In this document: positions 38,544 to 47,834 of the stretch, piece after piece | How the letters are laid out: each line of letters starts with the position of its first letter | How positions within the stretch are numbered: the first letter of the stretch is position 1 | Origin: an uncultured Lachnospiraceae bacterium | GTDB lineage: Bacteria; Bacillota; Clostridia; Lachnospirales; Lachnospiraceae | Length of the DNA stretch: 64,000 bases | NCBI GenBank assembly: GCA_937920345.1 | Contig: CALGVA010000017.1 | Location: 62,001-126,000, forward strand | Direction: 5' to 3' | The notes under the pieces: model-generated | Told to the model about the DNA's origin: nothing | Database searches by the model: none | Seen by the model: the letters and a program-made list of their open reading frames with translations, nothing else | Translations under genes and position numbers: made by a program

Positions 38544-39086
38544 TCAATTTTCTATATGTGCATCTGTCATAGCTTTATCAATCAGTTTTTTCATGGTTTC
38601 ATTAACTGGCTTTTCTTTTGCATTTTTCTGTTTACGTTCCCATTTATCGTGACTAACTTTATCACCATCAGCTTTAATTGTTTCAATTTCTGGACATGAA
38701 TAAAATCTAAATACACGTTTTCCACTTTTATCTATGTAAATTTTATTAATCCTATAACCATACCCATATTGAATAATTGATTTAACAATATGTATATTTC
38801 TTGTAACAATCGTGTCAATGCCTTGTTTATCACTTGTAATAAAACCTACATTGTCCTTCCATAATGAAACATCATCTACAGTATGATTTGTACCACCACA
38901 ATGTTTCTCTGAAAATTTTTCAATCAATTTTAAAACTTTTGGAACTGCTATAAATCCAAATAAGGGGTATTTGTCTTTGAATTTTACAGACTTAAAATAA
39001 TACAGTACATTATTTTCAGCCATAGTTTGTAATAGTTCCAGTGATCCAAAATATACAATCTTATTCTCTTTCTTTGTGTTGCTCAT
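38544..39086 (-). CDS. Unknown element protein (180 aa)
   Basis: Soluble, basic and mixed alpha/beta: IVYFGSLELLQTMAENNVLYYF, then GFIAVPKVLKLIEKF, a Cys/His spot KHCGGTNHTVDDVSLW, ITSDKQGIDTIVTRNIHIVKSIIQYGYGY, and a Lys-rich tail. The overall look, a small phage-type DNA-associated protein, is suggestive only. GGAGGAA lies 7 bases before the ATG. It lies downstream of the array of five paralogous genes. Confidence 0.6.
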   Translation of the reverse strand: MSNTKKENKIVYFGSLELLQTMAENNVLYYFKSVKFKDKYPLFGFIAVPKVLKLIEKFSEKHCGGTNHTVDDVSLWKDNVGFITSDKQGIDTIVTRNIHIVKSIIQYGYGYRINKIYIDKSGKRVFRFYSCPEIETIKADGDKVSHDKWERKQKNAKEKPVNETMKKLIDKAMTDAHIEN

Positions 39087-39167
39087 GTACTATTCCTCCA
39101 TATAATTATTATTTTTGTGCAAAAAAATAACATATATCTCTATATGTACATATATCTCTATATGTAT

Positions 39168-39353
39168 TTATTCTCCAAATCTATCACCTGCTCTTTGGAA
39201 ATATCCTTCCATTTGATATGATAAAAATCCAAGATAATTTTTAAACCCCATATATCTCGCACAATCGTCTTTAATATCTTGATTGTTTCTATATTTTTTC
39301 ATATGCTCATTTTTGTAATCTAAATATGTCTTTTCGTGTTCTTGAGTTTTCAT
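39168..39353 (-). CDS. Small helical protein (61 aa), overlapping the last array gene
   Basis: MKTQEHEKTYLDYKNEHMKKY…; charged, helical, with an aromatic C-terminal half (YMGFKNYLGFLSYQMEGYF). It overlaps the 3' end of the 248-aa array gene by 47 bases in another frame, and no good ribosome-binding site is seen before the ATG. The composition is protein-like and the gap would otherwise be 220 bases. Weakly supported. Confidence 0.4.
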   Translation of the reverse strand: MKTQEHEKTYLDYKNEHMKKYRNNQDIKDDCARYMGFKNYLGFLSYQMEGYFQRAGDRFGE

Positions 39354-40053
39354 ATTTTACAGTATTATCATCCTTTTCTATTTCCCAATTTAGCATAGCA
39401 TTATATAATTTCTCTGGTATTCTATTCTTATAATGATATGCTACACCTTTTATGTATAATTCTTTGACGATTTTATAATTTATAAAGGCTTCTTCTTCTG
39501 TATCATATGTTCCTATATAATAAATTTCACTACCTTTATTTAATTCTGCCGCAATTTTCATTGCGCTTCTATATGAGTATCTATTTTCACCTTTCCTTTT
39601 TACTCTTTGCACTCCACATACACATTTATTATCATATTCTTCTTTTGTACGCCCATATAATAATCCTAATATAGATTGTGGTACAAATACACATAATTGA
39701 GAACAAAAGTGGGTATTATTCTTTTTTATACACATTGGAGAAAAATAAACATTTTCATTTTCTAATTCGTAATAATTTTCATCGTACCATTTTTTAAAAT
39801 TATTGTAATCATACCATTCCTTACATAACGTATACTCTCTCCCATTTTTATCTTTAGTATACGAATCAGAAATGCTGTAACATAATGAAAACATTCTTCT
39901 CCAAATAACATTACACTTTGACTTTATTTCTTCTTCTGTAATATTGCTTTTATCAGAATAAAAACCTATTCCATATGTAGCCTTGCAAAGATTATCTTGT
40001 ATACTTCCTTCATTAATGCCCCATAAATCTAAATCTATTTTATTTTTTGCCAT
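39307..40053 (-). CDS. Array gene 5: YSPETCVFVP-family phage protein (248 aa)
   Basis: Fifth of five tandem paralogues. Shared layout: N-terminal 'DLWGIN…YGIGFY', a helix with W (CNVIWRRMFSLCYS), TLCKEWYDYNNFKKWYDENYY, then a block that in the others reads YSPETCVFVP but is diverged here (HFCSQLCVFVPQSILGLL). A C-terminal AP2/integrase-arm-like module follows (SAMKIAAELNKGSEIYYIGTYDTEEEAFINYKIVKELYIKGVA) and ends YKNRIPEKLYNAMLNWEIEKD. Such proteins, in many large phages, look like HNH/AP2 homing-endonuclease relatives but no HNH catalytic site is obvious. ATG preceded by GGGAG. Confidence 0.65.
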   Translation of the reverse strand: MAKNKIDLDLWGINEGSIQDNLCKATYGIGFYSDKSNITEEEIKSKCNVIWRRMFSLCYSISDSYTKDKNGREYTLCKEWYDYNNFKKWYDENYYELENENVYFSPMCIKKNNTHFCSQLCVFVPQSILGLLYGRTKEEYDNKCVCGVQRVKRKGENRYSYRSAMKIAAELNKGSEIYYIGTYDTEEEAFINYKIVKELYIKGVAYHYKNRIPEKLYNAMLNWEIEKDDNTVKYENSRTRKDIFRLQK

Positions 40054-40653
40054 TTATTTATCAATCTCCCATTCTATAATGGCATAATATAGTTTTTCAG
40101 GTATATCATATCTATATGATTCTGCAACATCCTTGATATATTGTTTTCTATCCTTTTTATATTGTTCAAACGCTTCTTCAGGACTATGAAAACCGCTATG
40201 TCTAACAGTAGTCTTCTTACCATTCCTAATAACAGAACATGTTGAATAATACATATCAGAATTTTTCTTTTTTCCTACACCAACTGGAAGATTTGTTTTG
40301 GATGCCGTTCCTTTTAATAATCTTGTAATTCTGTATGGAACAAATACACAAGTCTCTGGTGAATACATTTGATTATTCCTATCAAATATATCTTTTAGCA
40401 AATCCATTTTTTCATCTTCCACTGAATAATAATTCTTATCATACCACTCCAAAAAATTATTATAGTCTTTCCATTCCTCACAAATCGAATTATTTTCAGG
40501 ATCGTTTTTTATCTGCCTTAAAATATGATACCATACATTATATGCCTTATTATTAAATTCATATCGCTTATCATTTCCAAAATATCCTATCCCATTTGTT
40601 AATCTGGCATCTCTATTTAATCCCCATATTTCATTATCCAACAATAAATCCAC
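40054..40653 (-). CDS. Array gene 4: YSPETCVFVP-family phage protein (199 aa)
   Basis: Shortest member. NEIWGLNRDARLTNGIGYFG, YNVWYHILRQIKNDP, SICEEWKDYNNFLEWYDKNYY, MYSPETCVFVPYRITRLLKG, GVGKKKNSDMYYSTCSVIRNGKKTTVRH as the strand-rich C-terminal module, FHSPEEAFEQYKKDRKQYIKDVAESY, and the closing RYDIPEKLYYAIIEWE. It starts with GTG at 40653, sharing bases with the stop of array gene 3 (TAGTG), and follows a GGAGG at 13 bases, so translation is coupled. Probably DNA-binding; no nuclease motif is apparent. Confidence 0.68.
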   Translation of the reverse strand: MDLLLDNEIWGLNRDARLTNGIGYFGNDKRYEFNNKAYNVWYHILRQIKNDPENNSICEEWKDYNNFLEWYDKNYYSVEDEKMDLLKDIFDRNNQMYSPETCVFVPYRITRLLKGTASKTNLPVGVGKKKNSDMYYSTCSVIRNGKKTTVRHSGFHSPEEAFEQYKKDRKQYIKDVAESYRYDIPEKLYYAIIEWEIDK

Positions 40654-41369
40654 TACTTTTCTTTTACCTCCGTATATTTTTTTATGTCATCGTTCCACTC
40701 AAACTCCATCATATAATTATATAGTTTCTCTGGTATTTTATCCCTTACTGATTCTGCGTATATTTTAATATGTTGCTCTTTCATGTATTTAAAAAAATAA
40801 AACGCTTCTTCTAATGTATCAGTTCTCCCTAAAGGTACGCTTCTATCCTCTTCTGTTAATGATAGCGTTACAATATAGTAACCATTGTTAATGTCTCCGT
40901 GCGAATTTCTTCCATAACTTATGCCGACTGGCAGATTATATTTTCGCCTTTTTATTTTATAAGGTTGTAAATAGTCTGTCCTTAACATCATTGCTATACA
41001 TTGCGGAACAAATACACAAGTCTCTGGTGAATAAACATTAGGATCACCCCAATATCCATTTTTCAAATAAATTTCTTGATTATCAAATTCATACTTATTA
41101 GAATCATACCAATTTTCAAAAGAACAATAATCATACCAATCTTCATACAATGTAACATCATTCTCTTTTACTTCTCTTAATAGCCTTAACCAAGCATAAT
41201 GAGAAGGTCTTGTTGAAAATTTGTCTGGATCTATAACTTTTTCATAAGAATAATGCCCTATATCATACGGACTTGCAGTAATAATCTTTCTTCTAGGTAT
41301 TTCTTCAATAGTAAATCCCCATGCCTCCCAATCTATGCCATTGTTTTTATTTTCATCTCGCCTATTTAT
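40653..41369 (-). CDS. Array gene 3: YSPETCVFVP-family protein whose start codon is ATA
   Basis: Homology to its neighbours begins well upstream of the first conventional start (a TTG at 41150): the in-frame sequence from 41369 reads NNGIDWEAWGFTIEEI…YDIGHYSYEKV…HYAWLRLLREVKENDVTLYEDWYDYCSFENWYDS, matching the other members, without stops. After the upstream in-frame TAG there is no ATG, GTG or TTG before this conserved region. ATA (41369-41367) lies 7 bases after GGGGGA, exactly where array gene 1 has TTG after GGAGGAAGTTATA. So the gene either uses ATA or is translation-impaired. The rest is intact (VYSPETCVFVPQCIAMML, LYNYMMEFEW), giving 238 residues. Confidence 0.65.
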   Translation of the reverse strand: MNRRDENKNNGIDWEAWGFTIEEIPRRKIITASPYDIGHYSYEKVIDPDKFSTRPSHYAWLRLLREVKENDVTLYEDWYDYCSFENWYDSNKYEFDNQEIYLKNGYWGDPNVYSPETCVFVPQCIAMMLRTDYLQPYKIKRRKYNLPVGISYGRNSHGDINNGYYIVTLSLTEEDRSVPLGRTDTLEEAFYFFKYMKEQHIKIYAESVRDKIPEKLYNYMMEFEWNDDIKKYTEVKEK

Positions 41370-41387
41370 ACTAACTTCCCCCTATCT

Positions 41388-42092
41388 CTAAATAATATAA
41401 TCTTCTGGATTAAAAACAAAATTTATCATTCTATTATACAATTTTTCAGGAATATATTTTTTGTATTCCTCTGCAATTCGTCTTACTTCATATTCCTTAA
41501 CAGCTTTATAAAATGGTAATAATTCATTAGGATTGTCTGCCCTTCCTAAATATGTATTTTTCCCATTATATTGACAATAGGCAACGTAACACAAATTCGT
41601 ATTTCTATCAGTTTTATATGTAATACCAATATCACATTTAATATGCCTATCATCATTATCTACATATTCTTTTAGTGATTTTGAATTATATTTAGTCCTC
41701 AAAGCACCAATAATTTTATAAGGTGCAAACACACACATTTCTGGTGAATATTCGTTATTGTCAAATACCAATAAATCTTTTTTTAAGACTACCTTTTCCC
41801 CAGGAATTGTATATACATTTTCCTTATACCATTTTTCAAAATTAGTAAATTCGTGCCATTCTTTACACACTGTAATATCCGTATATGGAAATTTTGAATA
41901 TGATTCTTGCTTAACTATTGAGTACCAAATTTGATAAATTCTATTTTTCTTTCTATCAGTAATTGGTTTTGCTAAAATTGCATTGTAATCATTTTCTTTA
42001 TATGTTGCAAAAGTATATTCAAATCCGTATATTTCTTTCATTTTTTCAAGCTGATACGGCATATAATCAAAGTTTTTATTCAGTCTTATCAA
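41388..42092 (-). CDS. Array gene 2: YSPETCVFVP-family phage protein (234 aa)
   Basis: Start placed at the TTG at 42092 (AGGAG 8 bases upstream), giving MIRLNKNFDYMPYQLEKMKEIYGF; a longer in-frame ATG at 42131 would run deep into array gene 1. Shared blocks: NRIYQIWYSIVKQESYSK, TVCKEWHEFTNFEKWYKENVY, YSPEMCVFAPYKIIGAL, CYVAYCQYNGKNTYLGRADNPNELLPFY, and YKKYIPEKLYNRMINFVF. The stop of array gene 1 lies 17 bases inside this gene. Role as for the other array members, unknown. Confidence 0.65.
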   Translation of the reverse strand: MIRLNKNFDYMPYQLEKMKEIYGFEYTFATYKENDYNAILAKPITDRKKNRIYQIWYSIVKQESYSKFPYTDITVCKEWHEFTNFEKWYKENVYTIPGEKVVLKKDLLVFDNNEYSPEMCVFAPYKIIGALRTKYNSKSLKEYVDNDDRHIKCDIGITYKTDRNTNLCYVAYCQYNGKNTYLGRADNPNELLPFYKAVKEYEVRRIAEEYKKYIPEKLYNRMINFVFNPEDYII

Positions 42093-42774
42093 TATAATCA
42101 CTCCTATAAATTGGTTTCCATTCATATTCATATTTCAGATATTTGTATAATTTTTCTGTTATATATGTCTTGTATTGTTCTGCCAACATTTTAGCACCTT
42201 CGTTTTTAATCTTTCGCAAGAAATTTACAGCTTCTTCCTTATTTTTAAATGTTGTTGATCCTCTAATTCCTGTAGATAAATCTGTATAATTTGCAACATA
42301 ATGACCATTCCATTTAGTATTTTCTTTGCGAAATGTTATCCCTATTGGCAGTTCTATACCATTGTTATCATATTTTGGTTCCCTACATATTTCTGGTAAT
42401 ATAAATTGTGTAATTCTCCTAGACGCAAAAACACACGTTTCTGGTGAATAATAAAAATCGTTTGAAAATACCTTTGTTGTAAGAAAAATTCTATCGCCCT
42501 CTATGTAATAATCATGTTTTTTATACCAATCTTTGAAACAATAAAACTCTTTCCATTCTTCACAAATGGATGCTTCCCCTTTAGACACGTCTTTTAATAT
42601 CCTAATCCAAGCCATCCAACAATCATCTTTATCACTGTTCTTTCTTGATCTTGAAAATGGTTTTCTATAATAGCCAATCCCATAAGCATCACCATATTTG
42701 AATTTATACTTTTCACTATTAAAATCAGGCACATTCATAGCTTCCCAATCTATATCTTGATTTAAAAGAATCAA
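42076..42774 (-). CDS. Array gene 1: YSPETCVFVP-family phage protein (232 aa)
   Basis: Starts with TTG at 42774 behind GGAGGAAGTTATA. Blocks: DIDWEAMNVPDF, YGIGYYRKPF, CWMAWIRILKDVSK, SICEEWKEFYCFKDWYKKHDYY, YYSPETCVFASRRITQFIL, HYVANYTDLSTGIRGSTTFKNKEEAVNFLRKI, and the closing YKTYITEKLYKYLKYEYEW. It overlaps the last 50 bases of the tape-measure reading frame, which reads through this gene's ribosome-binding site and first codons. That suggests the array arrived by replacing the tape-measure 3' end. Confidence 0.67.
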   Translation of the reverse strand: MILLNQDIDWEAMNVPDFNSEKYKFKYGDAYGIGYYRKPFSRSRKNSDKDDCWMAWIRILKDVSKGEASICEEWKEFYCFKDWYKKHDYYIEGDRIFLTTKVFSNDFYYSPETCVFASRRITQFILPEICREPKYDNNGIELPIGITFRKENTKWNGHYVANYTDLSTGIRGSTTFKNKEEAVNFLRKIKNEGAKMLAEQYKTYITEKLYKYLKYEYEWKPIYRSDYIDKTE

Positions 42775-45700
42775 TATAACTTCCTCCGTTCATTCTGTTT
42801 TTATATGTAAAATCTATAATATATTTAATCAGCATAAGTGCTGTAATTTTCATCTTTAAAAAAATTTTTTCAAAAAAATTAGGTAAATCTATAACATAAA
42901 TTCTATGTTCAAACAATAAATACGATTGGAAAATTTCACTTGTATTAAGGTATTCAGTAGCCAAGTCATCAAATGCTTGCTGCAAATCTTCTGTACTTGT
43001 CTCTGCATCTGTTACCTTCCTTACCCATTCATCAAACATGTCCAAATCTCCGAACACATTTTGAATGCTGTCTAAATTATCAATAGAAAGTGATTCTCCT
43101 TTATTCATTAGGGTGTTATATGCATCACCTAATGATTCAAAATCATCCGATACTGCTTTTAAATTATCAATTAAATTATTATCCGCAACTGCCTGAATCT
43201 GTTCTACCAACTTTTTAACATCACTACTAGAACTATCAGCACTTAATCCAACTTTTGATAATAATTCTGCATATTGATCTGTTGATGTTAATACATCTTC
43301 ATCCAATTTACCGACTGTTGCTTTTTTAATCAGTTCTGGATATTGTTTTATAATATCCTCTAATGATTCCTTATTTGCTGAAATATCTTCTGTCGATTGA
43401 TTTATGGGTTCTGTAGCATTTTCTACCGCATTACCTAACTCTCCATAATAACCAGCAAACTGTGGAACTGTTGCAAGATAACCATTTATAGCTTCTTCAA
43501 TGTCTTTCTGTGAACCTATAAATTCATTACTGCTTTGTGCTGTCTTTACTAAATTGTCTCTGAAAGTATTAAATTCTTCTTCTGTATCAGGTAATTCCAT
43601 GCCCTTTAAAGAACTTAACATTTGTTGCTGTGCTACATTTTGATTTAAGTCTGTAATAGCATCATTGTAGCCATCCACAAACTCTCTCATTTCTTGAACA
43701 CGATTATAAATCTGTAAAAATACCGGATTATCTTTCAGTTCTTCTTCTGTAAATTCATCAGATTCTCTTAATGCTTTCATAGCATCTTGTAATTTCTGAT
43801 AATTTTCAAGGATTCCTTCTACCGTACTATCATCACCTGTTAATACAATAGAACCTCCACCAGTTCCGTAAGAACCTTTATCAATAATACCAGCTTCATT
43901 TAATACACTGTATGCTCTTACTGCATCTTCACCGCTAGAAGATAAAAGATTTCTATTTGTCAGACTATAAAAATGTTCATAATCTTTTCCTATTTCTTTC
44001 AATTCGTCTTCTGCCGCTTTTACTCCTGCAACAAGATCATTTTCCATATTTCCTAATTCATCAAGCGTCACTTGTTTTATAGCTTCGTCTAATGAACCAT
44101 ACTTTGCAATTAAAGAATCAATAGTTTCTCCTTCAATTCCAAGTTTTTTAATCAATTCTTCCTGTACAGTCATTAAATCCTCTTTTGAAGATTTATCTGT
44201 CTGAACCGCATTTGATAAAGTTAAATACTTTCCTGTTAGTTCGGAAATTTCATTTGATAACGTACTTGCTGTATCAGCCGCATCTTTGGCTTTCTGTCTT
44301 GCTTCTTCTGCTTTCTGATTGGCTGAATCTATTGCAGATGTTACCATTCCAATAACTGTACTCAGTGCCATAATTGCAATTCCTACTGGATTGCTCATAA
44401 AGGTTGCCTTTAAACTAGCACCAAATCCTTTTACCGCCGCTGTAAGACTAAATGTGCTTGCTGTTGCCGCTCCGTTTGCTGCTGTTTGTGCATTTGTAGA
44501 TTGAGTTAATCCCATTTGCGCAAGTTTAGCTTGTGCCTGTGCTTTTGTAAGTCCAGTTGTCCGTAAAATTGCTATACGATCAGATTCACTCAATGCTTTA
44601 CTTGCTAAAACCTGTTTTAATTGCGTTTCTGATAAACCAATAGATACTGCTTTTAAGGTTTTTAAAGCATTTGTATAATCAGTTGTGCCTTTTGTCATTG
44701 TGGACATATTTTTAACAGTATTTAATGCCGTTCCAAAATTGCTTGCCTGAATTGCGGATGCTTTAAATGCTGCGGATAATGTAGTAATAACTTTTACAAC
44801 GCCAATAGCAATAAGCCCTTTTAAAGTAGATTCTACTAATCCAAGACTATTTACAAATTGCAAAGTAGCATTTCCACAATTTAATAACCCTGTTACTGTA
44901 CGACCATCAATTACAGACTGATATGTTTCTGTCATACTTGCTTTAAAGCGATTTAACGCCGCCTCGCTTGATGAAAGATACTTATCATACTCTCTTTGAG
45001 CCGACCCTGCCGATTCCAAACTTCTCTGATAGATTTCTTGTGCTTCGCTCATATTATTCAGAGTTGCCGAAATTGCAGAAGCTCTATGTTTGCCTGCTAT
45101 CAGTTCAAGAAGTGCGCTCTGGTCAGTATCCGACATTTGCCGATATACTTTTGAAATATCAAGAAAAATTTCATAAATACTGCGGAAAGTTTCTTCATCA
45201 TCTTCGAGTATTTTTACCCCACCAGTACCATTAACATTAGTAAGACCTTCAATCTTTTCAGCTAATTTAGATGCAGAAGTATATACACCTTCCGTTTCTT
45301 CATTCATCATTTCTAACTCTGCTGTACATCCACGAATCCTTAATGCAGCAGTACGAAGACCTAATGCTAAAGCATCCGCATCCTGATATTGCCTATTACC
45401 AGCCGCTAATAATGCAATAAATTCATCTACAGAAGTGTTTGCATCTGCAAAAACTGAACCTACCGCTTGTACACCTTTAGCGATTTCACCTGTTGTAATA
45501 CTTGCCGTATTGCCAATCTCATTATACTTGTCAATTAACGCATTAGCTTTATCAATTGCATCATCATAGCCATCTACAACATCATATGCCTGTACACCAG
45601 AAATAATTGCTTTTGCACTATCAGACGCACTCATATCACCAACATTCGCTAAAATCGTTGAAACTTCAGACAAATTATCACTTATAGTCTTTGTATAGCC

Positions 45701-46465
45701 AGATTTTGAAAACTCTGTTGCGCACTCAATTAATGCTTTTTGAGTAGAAGCTAATTCCTGCGCTTTTTTATTGCACTGCTCCAAGTAAGTAGGATAATCA
45801 CCTCTTGACAATTCATCCTGTACTTTAATCAGATCAGTATATGCTTTGTCCAAATTTATAGCTTCTGTCCATGCTTTACGCATCTGCTGAGATAACAACA
45901 TTACTCCACCAGTACCAGTAAATAACTCTGTAGCACGTTTAAATGTTTTCTTGAATGTATCACCTAGAGTCAATCCACTTAAATTAGTAGCTTTAATTTC
46001 TGACCTCATAGCTGATAACTGCAATCTCAAATTGGCAATCTCTTTACTTGATGTTGCTAATTTCGCATTATCCAATAAAGAATTATACTTTGCAGACATA
46101 TTAGCATCTTTAAACATTTTCGTATTCTGCTGACCGAGTATCTTAATATCATTGATAAGTTTATCTTTCTTCAGATTCATGCTTACCTGAATACTTTTTT
46201 TGTCTGCCGCAGCTTGTGCCTGTGAAGTTGCCTGTTGTACCGATGTAACGATACCTTTTTGATTAATTTTGCCTGTTAGATTTATCGTTCCATTTAGTGA
46301 CGCTAAATCCTGTTTTAATTGTGCCTTTGTCTTAGCTTTACTAAGCGTTCCTATCAGGGGTACTTTTATTTCTCCCAGATTCTTTGCATCGGACTGAACT
46401 TGTTTTTTACTCTGTGCCTTTTTTAGAGTAGCAACTAGATCAATCCAAAAGTTTTCTTGTGCCAT
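42725..46465 (-). CDS. Phage tail tape-measure protein, 3' truncated
   Basis: 1246 residues in the visible frame. The N-terminal Lys/Gln-rich helical part is followed by the TP901-type tape-measure core (FTGTGGVMLLSQQMRKAWTEAINLDKAYTDLI, SISTTGEI-like ITTGEIAKGVQAVGSVFADANTSVDEFIALLAAG, GKHRASAISATLNN). A hydrophobic segment lies near residues 690-712 (NPVGIAIMALSTVIGMVTSAI), then long coiled regions. The tape measure sets tail length. The last ~70 residues, from about LFEHRIYVIDL, change composition, and the frame ends inside array gene 1's start, so the true C-terminal domains are missing. AGGAGG is 9 bases before the ATG. No other tail or capsid gene is in the window. Confidence 0.85.
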   Translation of the reverse strand: MAQENFWIDLVATLKKAQSKKQVQSDAKNLGEIKVPLIGTLSKAKTKAQLKQDLASLNGTINLTGKINQKGIVTSVQQATSQAQAAADKKSIQVSMNLKKDKLINDIKILGQQNTKMFKDANMSAKYNSLLDNAKLATSSKEIANLRLQLSAMRSEIKATNLSGLTLGDTFKKTFKRATELFTGTGGVMLLSQQMRKAWTEAINLDKAYTDLIKVQDELSRGDYPTYLEQCNKKAQELASTQKALIECATEFSKSGYTKTISDNLSEVSTILANVGDMSASDSAKAIISGVQAYDVVDGYDDAIDKANALIDKYNEIGNTASITTGEIAKGVQAVGSVFADANTSVDEFIALLAAGNRQYQDADALALGLRTAALRIRGCTAELEMMNEETEGVYTSASKLAEKIEGLTNVNGTGGVKILEDDEETFRSIYEIFLDISKVYRQMSDTDQSALLELIAGKHRASAISATLNNMSEAQEIYQRSLESAGSAQREYDKYLSSSEAALNRFKASMTETYQSVIDGRTVTGLLNCGNATLQFVNSLGLVESTLKGLIAIGVVKVITTLSAAFKASAIQASNFGTALNTVKNMSTMTKGTTDYTNALKTLKAVSIGLSETQLKQVLASKALSESDRIAILRTTGLTKAQAQAKLAQMGLTQSTNAQTAANGAATASTFSLTAAVKGFGASLKATFMSNPVGIAIMALSTVIGMVTSAIDSANQKAEEARQKAKDAADTASTLSNEISELTGKYLTLSNAVQTDKSSKEDLMTVQEELIKKLGIEGETIDSLIAKYGSLDEAIKQVTLDELGNMENDLVAGVKAAEDELKEIGKDYEHFYSLTNRNLLSSSGEDAVRAYSVLNEAGIIDKGSYGTGGGSIVLTGDDSTVEGILENYQKLQDAMKALRESDEFTEEELKDNPVFLQIYNRVQEMREFVDGYNDAITDLNQNVAQQQMLSSLKGMELPDTEEEFNTFRDNLVKTAQSSNEFIGSQKDIEEAINGYLATVPQFAGYYGELGNAVENATEPINQSTEDISANKESLEDIIKQYPELIKKATVGKLDEDVLTSTDQYAELLSKVGLSADSSSSDVKKLVEQIQAVADNNLIDNLKAVSDDFESLGDAYNTLMNKGESLSIDNLDSIQNVFGDLDMFDEWVRKVTDAETSTEDLQQAFDDLATEYLNTSEIFQSYLLFEHRIYVIDLPNFFEKIFLKMKITALMLIKYIIDFTYKNRMNGGSYIDSFKSRYRLGSYECA

Positions 46466-46548
46466 AAATTATGACCTCCTATTATTTTTATTTTTGCAAT
46501 AAAAAAGACAATCCGTAGACTGTCTTTTTATGCTTTATATAAGCGACT

Positions 46549-47547
46549 TTAAAAGTCGAACTTATCTTTGTATTCTTTTAAATACTCGTTTTGTGATTTA
46601 TTGATATAGTATTTAAAGGTTGTAGAAATATTTTCATGGTTTAAAAGTAGCGAAACAACTCCAATGTCACCGCCTCTTTGTAATAATAAATTGGCAGCAG
46701 TCCTTCTTAGGTCATGTGGAGACAAATCAGGAACATCTATCATTTCACCTGCTCTGTTCGCCCATTTCCCTAATGTGGAAGAACTTATATGTGTTTTTTC
46801 ACCTGTATCTTCATAATATCTATATTTATTGGAAATAAATACAAAACCACCATCATTTATATGTTTTTCTTTTCTATACTCTTGTAATTTTAAAAGTAAA
46901 CTTTTTGTATACTCATTGAAAAACAATGTAACTAACTTTGATTTCTTTTCCATAACATCCGTTGCCATGCGCTTATCAAAATTAATTTGTTCCCATTTGA
47001 GTGTTGCACACGCATTGGCTCTAGCCGCTGTTGAAAGAGCAAAATTTATATAAGTTTGTAATTGTATATCTCCATATTCCTCTAATTTCAATTTTAAATT
47101 TTCAACCTGTTCTTCTGTTAAAAATATCCGTTTAACTTCGTATTCTCGTCTTATATCTTTTGGACGTTTTACATAAGAAACTGGATTACTTTTAACCATT
47201 TCCTTTTTCAAAAGATAATTATATATATCTTCGATAACCGCCAAAACTCTTGAAATTGTTTGAGGTCTATTATTTCTTTTGGATTTTAAATAATACGCAT
47301 ATTCTTCTATATCTTCTATCGTCATATCAAGAATACATTTATCATCCAATTCTTCATAAATATATTCAAGCCACCTAATAATTGTCGCAATATTATTCTC
47401 TATTGTTTCAGGTTTTAAATTCCCCAATGTCAGATTTTTTAAATATGCTTGCAAACATTCTACACTTTTAATGTTTACCTTCTCTAATACTTCCCTACGG
47501 TAAATTGATATATTTCTATATCTTAATACAGTATCTTTTTTCTTCAA
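46549..47547 (-). CDS. Tyrosine recombinase (XerC/D-like integrase)
   Basis: 332 residues starting at a TTG (47547) 10 bases after AGGAGG. The N-terminal SAM-like core-binding domain spans ~30-115. The catalytic domain has Arg176 in STAARANAC, a Lys near 202-204, HxxR as His278/Arg281 in SPHDLRRTAANLL, His304 in LLNHENIST, and the nucleophile Tyr313 or 314 in FKYYI. All active-site residues are present. Candidate roles: resolving element multimers or inserting the phage-like segment. It stands between the tape-measure gene and the HTH gene. Confidence 0.9.
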   Translation of the reverse strand: MKKKDTVLRYRNISIYRREVLEKVNIKSVECLQAYLKNLTLGNLKPETIENNIATIIRWLEYIYEELDDKCILDMTIEDIEEYAYYLKSKRNNRPQTISRVLAVIEDIYNYLLKKEMVKSNPVSYVKRPKDIRREYEVKRIFLTEEQVENLKLKLEEYGDIQLQTYINFALSTAARANACATLKWEQINFDKRMATDVMEKKSKLVTLFFNEYTKSLLLKLQEYRKEKHINDGGFVFISNKYRYYEDTGEKTHISSSTLGKWANRAGEMIDVPDLSPHDLRRTAANLLLQRGGDIGVVSLLLNHENISTTFKYYINKSQNEYLKEYKDKFDF

Positions 47548-47645
47548 TATTAAAATTCCTCCTGTCTTTTTTACTGGCAGAATTATCTAATATCGAATAA
47601 TGTATAATGGGATTTTAATGAAACATTTAGAATAAGATATGTTTT

Positions 47646-47819
47646 TTATGAATTTTCTTTGATATACTTCTCCAACTTATTTTTTACACTTTGATTTAGA
47701 CTAAATCTACCATGCAGCCATAGGCTGAATTGAGATGGGGTAAGTCCTATTTGATCTGCTATAAAGGACTTCTTAACACCCTTTTTGTTGATAAAATCAA
47801 TTACTGATTCTTTTAACAA
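47646..47819 (-). CDS. Small helix-turn-helix regulator (57 aa, TTG start)
   Basis: From TTG at 47819, 6 bases after GGAAGGAG, the product starts MLKESVIDFINKKGVKKSF. The core IADQIGLTPSQFSLWLHGRF reads as a Cro/XRE-type helix-turn-helix (second helix and recognition helix), followed by a Lys-rich tail. It would bind DNA as a dimer, plausibly the repeats at 47.94-48.00 kb just upstream. A terminator-like hairpin lies between those repeats and the ribosome-binding site, so expression may depend on read-through. Confidence 0.65.
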   Translation of the reverse strand: MLKESVIDFINKKGVKKSFIADQIGLTPSQFSLWLHGRFSLNQSVKNKLEKYIKENS

Positions 47820-47834
47820 TTAAAACTCCTTCCA

